A DNA stretch of 64,000 bases, from the NCBI RefSeq assembly GCF_014645895.1, contig NZ_BMMP01000015.1, positions 1-64,000 of the forward strand, read 5' to 3'. The translations under genes and the position numbers were made by a program. Positions 47,131 through 55,541 of the stretch are shown in pieces (the stretch's first letter is position 1; each line of letters opens with the position of its first letter). The notes under the pieces were generated by a model. That model worked only from the letters and a program-made list of their open reading frames with translations, made no database searches and was not told the origin of the DNA. The DNA comes from Streptomyces daqingensis. Lineage in GTDB: Bacteria > Actinomycetota > Actinomycetes > Streptomycetales > Streptomycetaceae.

Positions 47131-47487
47131 CCTGGGGGCGCGCAGGGCTTGGGCCGAGGGTGCCTGGGGGTGCTGGGGGTGGGGGCGCGGGGGTGGGTTT
47201 CGTTGGTGTCGGGGTGGTGTGCCGGGTGGTTGACGGTTGGGGGGTTGCGGTGGCCTGGCGGGCTACGGGGGGTGGGGTCGGGGCTGGTGGTGTGTGTGGG
47301 TGTGGTTTGGGGGTGGTGGGTGGTTGGGGTTCACACCTCGGTGTGGGGTTGCGGTGGGGAGTGTTGTTGAGGGTGGTGGGGTTGCTGTGGCGGGCTGCTG
47401 CCGCGTGGTGGCCGGGGCGTGTGGAGGTAGGTGCCGGTAGGGGCACCGCGACGTCCGGCCTCAGACCAGCCCTGGCACACGCACAAC
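47131..47487 (+). repeat. Left copy of the long inverted repeat (G/T-rich strand)
   Basis: A 357-bp block strongly skewed to G and T on the plus strand. It matches 49179-49534 in inverted orientation, with about 9 mismatches and one 1-nt gap by hand count (about 97%). Five runs of three or more G in 47165-47197 form a textbook quadruplex motif. The reading frames inside it are Pro/Thr-rich on the opposite strand and lack normal codon bias. Confidence 0.9.
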
Positions 47488-47601
47488 AATCGGGCGGCCG
47501 ACGAAGCCGTCTGCCGCCGCGCGCAGGAGTAATTCCCCGCCGGGTCCCGAGTAGGACAGCACGCTGCTGGGATCGGCGGAGTGGCTGACGCGCGAGATCA
47601 A

Positions 47602-48933
47602 CTACTCACGGTAGTCATGCGGGTGGCTCGTGTAGTGATGGCCGGTGGGAGTCGTCCAGGTGACTGTTCCGGTTGTCTCCTCCCTCTCAACTCCCCATCC
47701 GGCGCGGTGTTTGAGCAGGTGATGTCGTCGGCACAGTGGAATGAGGTTCTTCGGCGTCGTCTCCCCGCCCTGGTGTGGACTGAGTTGGTCGAACGGCTCG
47801 ACATGATCCAGATCGCAGCGGTGGGCAGGCATCTGGCAGGAGGGGAACATGCACACCCGATCGCGGGCGATGACATGTCGCGCTGTCTCGGCAGTCGGCT
47901 TGTAGGTGGCGGGATCGGTCTTGACGACCATTCCCGAGTCCGGGTCGGTCAACAGCCGCCGCCACACGCTGTCTTCAGCGAACGCGATCGTGCGGGCCTG
48001 TGACGCGGTGATGGGTCCGTACCCCTTCAGTTCGCCCGGCTGCTGCCCGACTCCCATCAGTGCGTCCAGCGGGACCGTCACCTGCACCACTGCCGCCGAA
48101 CGTCCGGAAGAACCAGCGCCTTGACCGGAGCCGTTGAGAACCAGGTCGAGCAGAGCGTCGACCCGGCGCTGCGCCAGCGTCCACTCCTCCGTGCGCTCTC
48201 GCCCACTCGTCTCGAGCAGGGTCTCCGCATGGGCGTCGACGGCCTGATCCAGCCGGGCGGCCTGCTCGGCCGGAAGGTAGGCGCCCCAGTGCGCCATCCC
48301 GTCACCGAGTTCGCGGTGCGTGATCTCCCGGCCCCGCTTGCGGTGCGTGTGGCGCACCTCCACACCCTCCGGGTCCAGCCGGGCCACCGACCGGTGCAGG
48401 GCGCGGCGCGTCTGACCGCACGCCAGCGACGGCATCTTCGGCACCACATCCGCCTCGACCGATGCGGCGACCTCCGGGTCGAGAACGTCCGTGATCTCGA
48501 CCATCGCCTTGGCCTGCATCCAGGAGATCTCTCCGGCCTCAAGCAGACCGAACGTCGTCGGAAGGCGCGCGTCCAGCTCCCGCGCCACATGGAGGCGGTC
48601 CTCGGCGGTCGCCCCCGAAAGCTTCAGAGCGCACGCGACCTCCTCGGCCGCGAAGTTCCACTGCCCGGCCACGTCCTCGTTCCAGGTGCCCCCCGGAAGG
48701 GCCTCCTCAGCGTCATCGTGCAGGGCCGCCAGAAGCTGTGCCTGCATGGCGTGGATCCACGAAACATGGCGTTCGAGCGCCTTCAAGGCGTCGATGCGGC
48801 CTTCGTGCGAGAGCTTCTCCGCGCTGAGCACGTCGAGCAGAACTGCCGTGTCGGCGCCCGGCACTGCCTGCGTGAGATACGAAGCCCACTCGTCCGGCGT
48901 TCCCGGTTCTGATGTGTCCCCGCGCTCGCCCAC
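47602..48933 (-). CDS. DUF222/HNH endonuclease (13E12-type)
   Basis: A 443-residue protein: a long helical DUF222 region (about 20-310) and a C-terminal HNH nuclease (about 361-408). The HNH residues are intact: Cys361 and Cys366, Asp376-His377, Asn396, Cys401 and His404, so it can fold with zinc and cut DNA. DUF222/HNH proteins are the 13E12 family of mycobacterial repeat elements. Start: GTG at 48933 has GGAAGG at good spacing; a GTG at 48984 gives 17 more residues but a ribosome site that abuts the codon. It is not interrupted and codon use looks normal, so the gene is probably functional. Confidence 0.82.
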   Translation of the reverse strand: MGERGDTSEPGTPDEWASYLTQAVPGADTAVLLDVLSAEKLSHEGRIDALKALERHVSWIHAMQAQLLAALHDDAEEALPGGTWNEDVAGQWNFAAEEVACALKLSGATAEDRLHVARELDARLPTTFGLLEAGEISWMQAKAMVEITDVLDPEVAASVEADVVPKMPSLACGQTRRALHRSVARLDPEGVEVRHTHRKRGREITHRELGDGMAHWGAYLPAEQAARLDQAVDAHAETLLETSGRERTEEWTLAQRRVDALLDLVLNGSGQGAGSSGRSAAVVQVTVPLDALMGVGQQPGELKGYGPITASQARTIAFAEDSVWRRLLTDPDSGMVVKTDPATYKPTAETARHVIARDRVCMFPSCQMPAHRCDLDHVEPFDQLSPHQGGETTPKNLIPLCRRHHLLKHRAGWGVEREETTGTVTWTTPTGHHYTSHPHDYRE

Positions 48934-48994
48934 AGCCGCCCCCCTTCCAGCCCCGACTCCCGTCCCCCGACGGGCTTCCAGCACCCTTCCATTA

Positions 48995-49047
48995 TCTCGA
49001 ACGAATCGATAAAAGCCCAGCTCAGGCTTGGTTTTCTCTCGAACGAA
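48995..49047. promoter_or_regulatory. Direct repeats upstream of the HNH gene
   Basis: TCTCGAACGAA occurs at 48995-49005 and 49037-49047, 42 bp apart (four turns), upstream of the HNH gene and in a locally AT-rich stretch. It is a candidate binding site for a regulator or the nuclease itself. Confidence 0.4.
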
Positions 49048-49178
49048 GACGCATCTGAGGAAGCGGGAACTCCGCTCTTCCAGCTCGGCTCAGGCGACCT
49101 CGCGCAAAGCTCGGCCTCGAGCTGACGAAAACCCATGTCGAGAGCCGAGCACCGCCTCGGGACGTCAATCCTCGAACC

Positions 49179-49534
49179 GTTGTGCGTGTGCCAGGGCTGG
49201 TCCGAGGCCGGACGTCGCGGTGCCACTACCGGCACCTACCTCCACACGCCCCGGCCACCACGCGGCAGCAGCCCGCCACAGCAACCCCACCACCCTCAAC
49301 AACACTCCCCACCGCAACCCCACACCGAGGTGTGAACCCCAACCACCCACCACCCCCAAACCACACCCACACACACCACCAGCCCCGACCCCACCCCCCG
49401 TAGCCCGCCAGGCCACCGCAACCCCCCAGCCGTCAACCACCCGGCACACCGCCCCCACACCAACGAAACCCACCCCCGCACCCCACCCCCAGCAGACACA
49501 GGCACCCTCGGCCCAAGCCCTGCGCGCCCCCAGG
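49179..49534 (-). repeat. Right copy of the long inverted repeat
   Basis: A 356-bp block, the reverse complement of 47131-47487. On the plus strand it is C/A-rich. Its outer part (about 49469-49490 on the plus strand) holds the quadruplex-forming G runs on the minus strand. The remaining sequence from 49535 to 49606 is the promoter region of the DUF3099 gene. Confidence 0.9.
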
Positions 49535-49594
49535 CAGGCACCGGCCCCGCACCGACCAGCCAAGCTGCCGGCCTCGCCTGTGCGACCCGAGTAA

Positions 49595-49600
49595 TACGCT
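49595..49600 (+). promoter_or_regulatory. Probable -10 box of a leaderless DUF3099 transcript
   Basis: TACGCT lies 6 bases before the ATG at 49607. GGAGG touches the ATG (1 base away), too close for a normal ribosome site. Confidence 0.5.
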
Positions 49601-49606
49601 GGAGGT

Positions 49607-50152
49607 ATGTACGCGCGACGGCGCAGGCGCTATCTGGTGCTGATGACCACGTGTCTGGTGCTCTTCATCAGCGCTTGGACTTTCGTGCGGCTGCTGTCCG
49701 TCCCCGCCGCGATCGGAATGTGCCTGGTAGCCATGGTCATCCCGCCGGTCGCTGCGATCATCGGGAACCGTCGCGAGCCGGACGACCGCTGGTTCGACGA
49801 GCCCGACGAGGGCCCCTTCGACGGGTCTGAGGACCCTCGCTTCGACAACCCGCAGAGGACCGGCAGAGACGAACCCGGCCGAGACGAACCCGGCCATGCA
49901 GAGCCCGGCCGAGAAGGCACCGCTCGGAACGGGACCGGTCGGAACGGGACCGGTCGGCGCGGGGCTGGGCGGCGAGGGGCCGGACGATGGCCGGGTAGGC
50001 GAGGCGCGGGGCGCGCCAGTGGCTCCGGTGGCTCCAGTGGCCCCGGCGGGTCCGATGGCTCCAGTGGCCCCGGCGGCTCCGGTGGCTCCTCCCGCGTCCG
50101 TCGAGGGCTGCTGAGGAGGCGCTCAGGTCGCGGTGGCGCGGCTACTCACTGA
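49607..50152 (+). CDS. DUF3099-family membrane protein
   Basis: A 181-residue protein: a basic start, two membrane helices (about 9-28 and 33-52; LVLMTTCLVLFISAWTFVRLL and the PAAIGMCLVAMVIPPVAAII stretch), then the conserved RREPDDRWFDEPDE. The C-terminal 90 residues are low-complexity repeats (GRDEPG, RNGTGR, GGSSGPGGS) with repeated DNA units. It belongs to the DUF3099 family of actinomycetes, function unknown. It lies immediately right of the inverted repeat element. The tail is probably disordered and may vary between strains. Confidence 0.72.
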   Translation: MYARRRRRYLVLMTTCLVLFISAWTFVRLLSVPAAIGMCLVAMVIPPVAAIIGNRREPDDRWFDEPDEGPFDGSEDPRFDNPQRTGRDEPGRDEPGHAEPGREGTARNGTGRNGTGRRGAGRRGAGRWPGRRGAGRASGSGGSSGPGGSDGSSGPGGSGGSSRVRRGLLRRRSGRGGAATH

Positions 50153-50199
50153 CGCGGGCCGGCTCCAGCCGTCCCCGCGGCACTTTCGCTGCCGGGCCC

Positions 50200-52488
50200 C
50201 TACAGGGCGAGGCGCGGCTTGGGTGCGTCCGTGCGGCCGGTCGGCGGGCGGCGGCTGCCCGCGCGGTAGGGCTGGGGCCAGGGCGCTCCGGGGCCCTCAT
50301 AGTCCTGTTCGGCCGCGGCGTGCAGGGTCCAGTTGGGGTCGTAGAGGTGGGGCCTGCCCAGTGCGCAGAGGTCGGCGCGGCCGGCGAGCAGCAGAGAGTT
50401 GACGTCGTCCCAGGAGGAGATGGAGCCGACTGCGATGACGGGAACGCCGACGGTGTTGCGGATGCGGTCGGCGTACGGGGTCTGGTACGAGCGTCCGTAG
50501 TCGGGCTGCTCGTCCGGGACGACCTGGCCGGTGGAGACGTCGAGGGCGTCGGCGCCGTGCTGGGCGAAGGCTTCGGCCACGGCGAGGGCGTCGTCCGGGG
50601 TGATGCCGCCTCCGGCCCAGTCGGTTGCGGATATGCGGACCGTCATCGGCTTGTCGTGCGGCCAGATCTCGCGCACGGTGTCGAAGACTTCCAGGGGGAA
50701 GCGGAGCCGTGCCGCGATGCCGCCTCCGTTGTGGTCGGTACGCCGGTTGGTCAGGGGCGAGAGGAAGCTGGAGAGCAAGTAGCCGTGTGCGCAGTGCAGT
50801 TCGAGGAGGTCGAATCCGGCGCGGTCCGCTCTGCGGGCTGCTTCCGCGAACTGCTGCCGTATGTCGTCCAGTTGGCTCGCGGTCAGCTCGTCCGGCACCT
50901 GGTTGACGCCCTCGCGGTACGGGAGCGGGGAGGGCGCCACGAGCGGCCAGTTGCCCTGCGGAAGCGGCTGGTCGATGCCTTCCCACATCACGCGGGTCGA
51001 GCCTTTGCGGCCGGAGTGGCCCAGCTGGACGCCGATCGCGGTGCCAGGTGCCTGCGCGTGCACGAAGTCGGTGATGCGGCGCCAGGCTTGTTCCTGCTCC
51101 CGCGACCACAGTCCCGTGCACCGGGGTGTGATGCGGCCGCGGGGTGAGACGCAGACCATCTCCGTCATGACGAGTCCCGCGCCGCCCAGCGCCCGCGCGC
51201 CGAGGTGAACGAGGTGGAAATCGCCGGGAGTTCCGTTCTCGTCGGCCGCGGAGTACATGTCCATCGCGGAGACCACGACCCTGTTCCGCAGTTCCACCCC
51301 GCGCAGCCGGAAGGGCGTGAACATCGGGGGCGTGTCCTCGGGCACGCCGGCTTCGTCCTCGACCGCTCTGACGAAACCGGCGTCGCGCAGCCGCAGGTTG
51401 TCGTGCGTGACCCGGCGGCTGCGGGTGAGCAGGTTGAACGCGAACTGGCGGGAGGGCTGGGCGGCATACGTGGCCAGGTCCTCGAACCATTCGAGGCTTC
51501 CGCGCGCGGCGCGCTGCGTGGACGTCACGACGGGGCGCCGCTCGGCCTCGTATGCCTTGAGCGCGGCCGGCAGACCGGGCTGCTCCTCGATGCAGGCGGC
51601 GAGGGCGAGGGCGTCCTCGACGGCGAGTTTCGTGCCGGAGCCGATCGAGAAGTGCGCGGTGTGCGCGGCGTCGCCGAGCAGCACGGTGTTGCCGTGGGAC
51701 CAGCGCTCGTTGACGACGGTGCGGAACGCGATCCACTGCGATTTGTTGCCGCGCAGCGGCCGTCCGGCGAGGGTCTCGGGGAAGAGTTCGGCGCACTGCC
51801 GGGCGGACTCCTCCTCGTCGAGCTGGTCGAGGCCCGCCGCGCGCCAGACCTCTTCGCGGGTCTCGACGATGACGGTGGAGGCGCCCTGGTGCCCTGCGCG
51901 GGCGCTCTCGTAGGGGTAGGCGTGCAGTTGCAGGACGCCGTGGGGGGTCTCGGCGATCTCGAACCGGAAGGCGTCGAGGGCGAAGTCGGCCGCGAGCCAG
52001 ATGTAGCGGCAGCGGTGCGTCGTGGTCCGCGGGCGGAAGACGTCGGCGTGGGCTTCGCGCGTGGCGCTGTGCACGCCGTCGGCCGCCACGACGAGGTCGT
52101 GCACGCGTGCCAGCTCGCGCGCCGGCGGTGCCTCGGTGCGGAAGCGCAGCTCGACGCCCAACTCACGGCAGCGGTCGTGTAGTACGGCGAGGAGGCGCCG
52201 TCGGCCCAGGGCGGCGAAGCCGTGGCCGCCGGAGGTGAGCGTGGTGCCGCGGTGCACGATGTCGATGTCGTCCCAGCGGACGAACTCGCGCTGCAGCGCG
52301 GCGTACACGGCCGGGTCGGCGTGTTCGATTCCGCCGAGGGTCTCGTCGGAGAGGACGACTCCGAAGCCGAACGTGTCGTCGGGGGCGTTGCGTTCGTAGA
52401 CGGTGACGGTGCGGGACGGGTCGAGGCGCTTGAGGAGCGCCGCGGCGTACAGTCCGCCCGGCCCGCCGCCGACGACGGCGACGCGCAT
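50200..52488 (-). CDS. Fused FAD monooxygenase / old yellow enzyme (2-aminobenzoyl-CoA or salicylyl-CoA hydroxylase-like)
   Basis: A 762-residue two-domain flavoprotein. Residues 1 to about 370 are a PHBH-type FAD monooxygenase: VVGGGPGGLYAA at 5-16, and VLLGDAAHTAHFSIGSGTKLAVED. Residues about 385-740 are an FMN old-yellow-enzyme domain: PPMFTPFRLRGVELRNRVVVSAM, VQLGHSGRKGS, the active-site HCAHGYLLSSFLSP, and GRADLCALGRP. This fusion matches 2-aminobenzoyl-CoA monooxygenase/reductase (ACMR) and the salicylyl-CoA 5-hydroxylases of actinomycetes. The ATG is chosen; a TTG ten codons upstream, 1 bp from the preceding stop, is possible. Confidence 0.85.
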   Translation of the reverse strand: MRVAVVGGGPGGLYAAALLKRLDPSRTVTVYERNAPDDTFGFGVVLSDETLGGIEHADPAVYAALQREFVRWDDIDIVHRGTTLTSGGHGFAALGRRRLLAVLHDRCRELGVELRFRTEAPPARELARVHDLVVAADGVHSATREAHADVFRPRTTTHRCRYIWLAADFALDAFRFEIAETPHGVLQLHAYPYESARAGHQGASTVIVETREEVWRAAGLDQLDEEESARQCAELFPETLAGRPLRGNKSQWIAFRTVVNERWSHGNTVLLGDAAHTAHFSIGSGTKLAVEDALALAACIEEQPGLPAALKAYEAERRPVVTSTQRAARGSLEWFEDLATYAAQPSRQFAFNLLTRSRRVTHDNLRLRDAGFVRAVEDEAGVPEDTPPMFTPFRLRGVELRNRVVVSAMDMYSAADENGTPGDFHLVHLGARALGGAGLVMTEMVCVSPRGRITPRCTGLWSREQEQAWRRITDFVHAQAPGTAIGVQLGHSGRKGSTRVMWEGIDQPLPQGNWPLVAPSPLPYREGVNQVPDELTASQLDDIRQQFAEAARRADRAGFDLLELHCAHGYLLSSFLSPLTNRRTDHNGGGIAARLRFPLEVFDTVREIWPHDKPMTVRISATDWAGGGITPDDALAVAEAFAQHGADALDVSTGQVVPDEQPDYGRSYQTPYADRIRNTVGVPVIAVGSISSWDDVNSLLLAGRADLCALGRPHLYDPNWTLHAAAEQDYEGPGAPWPQPYRAGSRRPPTGRTDAPKPRLAL

Positions 52489-52519
52489 GCCCCCGCCGGT
52501 CTCCTCCGACGCGCTCAAC

Positions 52520-53347
52520 TCACTTCCCCTGCCACTTCGGTGGGCGCTTCTCCGTGAAGGAGGCGTGGAATTCGGCGTAGTCCTCGGAGTGCATCAGGAG
52601 CGCCTGGGTGGAGGCGTCCATCTCGACGGCGGCGGACAGGGGCAGGTCGAGTTCCGCGGTGAGCAGCGCTTTCGTCTGGGCGAGTGCGAGGGCGGGGCCG
52701 TCGGCGAGGCGGCGCGCGAGCTGCGAGGCGGCGTCGTGCGCCCCGCCCTCGTCCGTCAACTCGCTGATGAGGCCGATGCGTTCGGCTTCGGGAGCGCGTA
52801 CGGGCTCACCGAGCATCAGGATGCGGGTGGCGTGTCCCAGGCCGACGACGCGCGGCAGCAGGTAGGCGGCTCCCATGTCGCCGCCGGAGAGGCCGACCTT
52901 GGTGAAGAGGAAGGAGAACCGGGCTGTCGGGTCCGCGACGCGGAAGTCGGCGGCGAGCGACAGCACCGCGCCCGCGCCCGCGGCGACCCCGTGCACGGCG
53001 GCAACGACGGGGAACGGCGCTTCGCGGAGTGCCCGTACGACTTGGCCCGTCATGCGGTTGAAGTCCAGGAGTCCGGCGGTGTCGGTGTCGAGCGTGGCAC
53101 CGATGATCTCCTCGACGTCGCCGCCGGAGCAGAAGCCGCGCCCCTCCCCCGCCAGCACGAGCGCGCGTGCGCGGCGTTCGCGGGAGAGTTCCGCGAGGAG
53201 GTCGCGCAGGTCCGCGTAGGCCCCGAACGTGAGGGCGTTGAGGCGGGCGGGGCGGGCGAGGGTGACCGTGACGACTCCGTCGTCCTCGGTCACCTGGATG
53301 TGCTGCCAGTCGTCGGTGCGGCGGGCGGACCCCGTGTACGGGCTCAT
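52520..53347 (-). CDS. Enoyl-CoA hydratase family protein
   Basis: A 275-residue crotonase. The oxyanion-hole segments are LAGEGRGFCSGGDVEEI and VHGVAAGAGAVLSLAAD; the second region TKVGLSGGDMGAAYLLP has Gly/Asp where classical hydratases have a Glu, suggesting a different reaction. First gene of the minus-strand pair with the flavoprotein. An inverted repeat CGTGAC-TGCC-GTCACG lies at 53456-53471, upstream. In aminobenzoyl-CoA degradation a crotonase opens or hydrates the dearomatised ring, which fits the position. Confidence 0.87.
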   Translation of the reverse strand: MSPYTGSARRTDDWQHIQVTEDDGVVTVTLARPARLNALTFGAYADLRDLLAELSRERRARALVLAGEGRGFCSGGDVEEIIGATLDTDTAGLLDFNRMTGQVVRALREAPFPVVAAVHGVAAGAGAVLSLAADFRVADPTARFSFLFTKVGLSGGDMGAAYLLPRVVGLGHATRILMLGEPVRAPEAERIGLISELTDEGGAHDAASQLARRLADGPALALAQTKALLTAELDLPLSAAVEMDASTQALLMHSEDYAEFHASFTEKRPPKWQGK

Positions 53348-53583
53348 GAGACTGCTCCCTCACCCTTCGGCGTGTGGCTCGCTGGCTCGGTCACTGGCTC
53401 GCTCATGGACAGGGCCCTCCCTCGCGGCGCCGGCCCTGCGAAAGTATCACCGCTTCGTGACTGCCGTCACGGGTGCGCGATAGACGCAGCGGTGGAGGGG
53501 TCCACGGGTGCGGATAGCGTGCGGGGAGGAGACGCGTCCGGCCCGCGGGCCGGACGCCCGTACCCCGGAAAGGAACCGGTCCC

Positions 53584-54354
53584 ATGGAGGGCGACCCGCT
53601 GATACTCGCGCTGCTGGCTCTCTTCGGGCTGCTGGGCGGTATCGGGATCACGGCGGTCGGGCCGGGCGGCGTGCTGCCCACGATCGGCATGTTCCTGCTG
53701 ACGGGACTCCCGCCCGCCGGCGTGGCGGGCACCGCCATCGCCACGCACATCGCCACCGGAGCGCTCGGCACCGCCGCCTACACGCGTTCCGGACAGCTGC
53801 GTGAGCCGGGGACGAGACGGATCGCGCTGGCCCTCTCTGCGGTCGCGGTGGCCGGCGCGCCGCTGGGGGTCTTCCTCAACACCCTCGTGAGCGGCGAGGG
53901 GTTCGCGGTCCTCCTGGCCGCGGCCGTCGCCGTGACCGGGTTCCTGGTCTGGGTACGTGAGCGGCGGGCCGTCCCGGACAGCGAGGACCGGCCGGTGCGG
54001 CTGCGGCCGGCGACGGCGGGGGCGGTGGGCTTCGCGGTGTCCGTAGCGGCGGGGCTGTTCGGGCTGGGCGGCCCCATGCTGAGCGTCCCGCTGCTGGTGC
54101 TCTGCGGGCTGCCGCTGCTGCCCGCGCTGGCCGCCGCCCAGGCCCAGTCGGTGATCATCGCGGCGGCCGGGACGGTGGGGTACGCGGTCCACGGCTCCAT
54201 CGACTGGACGCTCGCCCTGGTCGTCGGCCTCCCCGAACTCGCGGGCGTCATGATCGGCTGGAAGATCGCCCGCGTCGTGCCCGTACGGAAGCTCAAGTAC
54301 GCGCTGGCGGCGACGCTTATGGCTCTGGCGCCCTATCTCGCCCTGCACGGCTGA
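53584..54354 (+). CDS. TauE/SafE-family membrane transporter
   Basis: A 256-residue polytopic protein of the sulfite exporter TauE/SafE family, with about eight helices in two repeats; each repeat holds a Gly-rich motif (GGIGITAVGPGGVLPTIGM and GLFGLGGPMLSVPLLVL). Family members export sulfite or other organic anions. The start ATG follows AAAGGA. It diverges from the enoyl-CoA hydratase. No gene in the neighbourhood tells the substrate. Confidence 0.85.
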   Translation: MEGDPLILALLALFGLLGGIGITAVGPGGVLPTIGMFLLTGLPPAGVAGTAIATHIATGALGTAAYTRSGQLREPGTRRIALALSAVAVAGAPLGVFLNTLVSGEGFAVLLAAAVAVTGFLVWVRERRAVPDSEDRPVRLRPATAGAVGFAVSVAAGLFGLGGPMLSVPLLVLCGLPLLPALAAAQAQSVIIAAAGTVGYAVHGSIDWTLALVVGLPELAGVMIGWKIARVVPVRKLKYALAATLMALAPYLALHG

Positions 54355-54385
54355 GAGCGGGCCGGCTCACCCAGGACGCGGCGTG

Positions 54386-55396
54386 TCAGCTGCCGGCGGC
54401 CGCCAGCGTCCCGACCAGGACGGCCTTGATCGTGTGCATGCGGTTCTCCGCCTGGTCGAAGACGACCGAGTGGGCGGACTCGAAGACCTCGTCCGTGACC
54501 TCCAGGGAGTCCAGACCGTGCCTGGCGTGGATCTCCCGCCCCACGGACGTCCCGAGGTCGTGGAACGCGGGCAGGCAGTGCAGGAACTTCACGTCCGCGT
54601 TGCCGGTGGCGCGCAGCACGTCCATGGTGACGGCGTACGGGCGCAGCAGCGCGATGCGCTCGTCCCAGACCTCCTTCGGCTCCCCCATCGACACCCACAC
54701 GTCGGTGGCGACGAAGTCGGCGCCTCCCACCCCCTCCTCCACGGACTCGGTGAGCGTGATGCGCGCACCGGTGCGCTCGGCGAGGGCGCGGGCCTCACGG
54801 ACGACGGCCTCCTCGGGCCAGAGGCTGCGCGGGGCGGCGATCCGCACGTCCATGCCGAGCAGGGCTCCGGTCACGAGGTACGAGTTGCCCATGTTGTTCC
54901 GGGCGTCCCCGAGGTAGGCGAACGCCGTCTCGTCGAGGGGTTTCGCGCAGTGCTCGGTCATGGTGAGGACGTCGGCGAGCATCTGCGTGGGGTGCCAGTC
55001 GTCGGTCAGCCCGTTGTAGACGGGCACCCCGGCGTAGGCGGCCAGCTCCTCCACGACGGCCTGGCCGCTTCCTCGGTACTCGATCCCGTCGTACATGCGG
55101 CCGAGGACACGGGCGGTGTCGCGTGCGGACTCCTTGTGTCCCAGCTGCGATCCCGCCGGGTCCAGGTACGTGGTCCCGGCGCCCTGGTCGGCGGCGGCGA
55201 CCTCGAACGCGCAGCGCGTGCGGGTCGAGGTCTTCTCGAAGACCAGCGCGATGGTCCGGCCCCGCAGCCGCTGCTGTTCGGCGCCCGCCTTCTTGGCCAC
55301 CTTCAGCTCGGCTGCGAGGTCGATCAGGAAGCGGAACTCCTCGGGGCAGAAGTCCAGCTCCTTGAGGAAATGGCGGCCCGTGAGGTCTGTCGCCAT
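54386..55396 (-). CDS. arcB: Ornithine carbamoyltransferase, catabolic type
   Basis: A 336-residue enzyme. The carbamoyl-phosphate motif STRTR is at 57-61, [15 protein letters not shown] holds the ornithine contacts, and HCLPAFHD has the catalytic Cys. It follows arginine deiminase on the same strand, so it works in the ADI pathway: citrulline plus phosphate to ornithine and carbamoyl phosphate, giving ATP through carbamate kinase (not in the window). The gap to arcA holds a tandem repeat and an own promoter. ATG, GGAGTCCTC upstream. Confidence 0.92.
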   Translation of the reverse strand: MATDLTGRHFLKELDFCPEEFRFLIDLAAELKVAKKAGAEQQRLRGRTIALVFEKTSTRTRCAFEVAAADQGAGTTYLDPAGSQLGHKESARDTARVLGRMYDGIEYRGSGQAVVEELAAYAGVPVYNGLTDDWHPTQMLADVLTMTEHCAKPLDETAFAYLGDARNNMGNSYLVTGALLGMDVRIAAPRSLWPEEAVVREARALAERTGARITLTESVEEGVGGADFVATDVWVSMGEPKEVWDERIALLRPYAVTMDVLRATGNADVKFLHCLPAFHDLGTSVGREIHARHGLDSLEVTDEVFESAHSVVFDQAENRMHTIKAVLVGTLAAAGS

Positions 55397-55435
55397 GAGG
55401 ACTCCTAGGTCGCAGGCTCGTTCGACAACCCTGGA

Positions 55436-55467
55436 ATTCTATACCGCCCTATGAATGCTTATACAGG
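55436..55467 (-). promoter_or_regulatory. arcB promoter with ARG-box-like site
   Basis: On the minus strand TAGAAT (plus 55436-55441) is a consensus -10 for arcB. The AT-rich TATGAATGCTTATACAGG (55450-55467) matches the ArgR box consensus CATGAATAAAAATTCAAG at 11 of 18 and covers the -35 area, so arginine control by ArgR is plausible. Confidence 0.5.
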
Positions 55468-55541
55468 CGCCGTCCGCCACCGGCCGCCCGACCCGGCCGG
55501 GCCCGGCCAAGCCCGGCCCCGCTCACACCAGGTCCCGGCCT

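Larger units (their letters stand above)
47131..49534. mobile_element. Candidate inverted-repeat element carrying a DUF222/HNH gene
   Basis: Two near-identical 356-357 bp inverted repeats flank a 1.69-kb centre that contains one gene, the DUF222/HNH endonuclease. No target-site duplication is visible at the outer ends. It lies between a PaaX regulator and a DUF3099 gene inside an aromatic-acid gene group. It resembles, in gene content, the REP13E12 repeats of mycobacteria (DUF222/HNH 13E12 proteins). Mobility is inference. Confidence 0.55.

Noticed and set aside
46829-47446. Pro/Thr-rich open frames inside the left and right inverted repeats (also 49028-49594)
   Set aside because: They arise from G/T strand skew. 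The differences between the two copies change amino acids freely, there is no plausible start and no family resemblance, so they are not genes.
47121-49545. Target-site duplication at the ends of the HNH element
   Set aside because: The flanks (GGGCGCAAGG on the left, CAGGCACCGG on the right) share no direct repeat of useful length, so transposition by a DDE mechanism is not supported.
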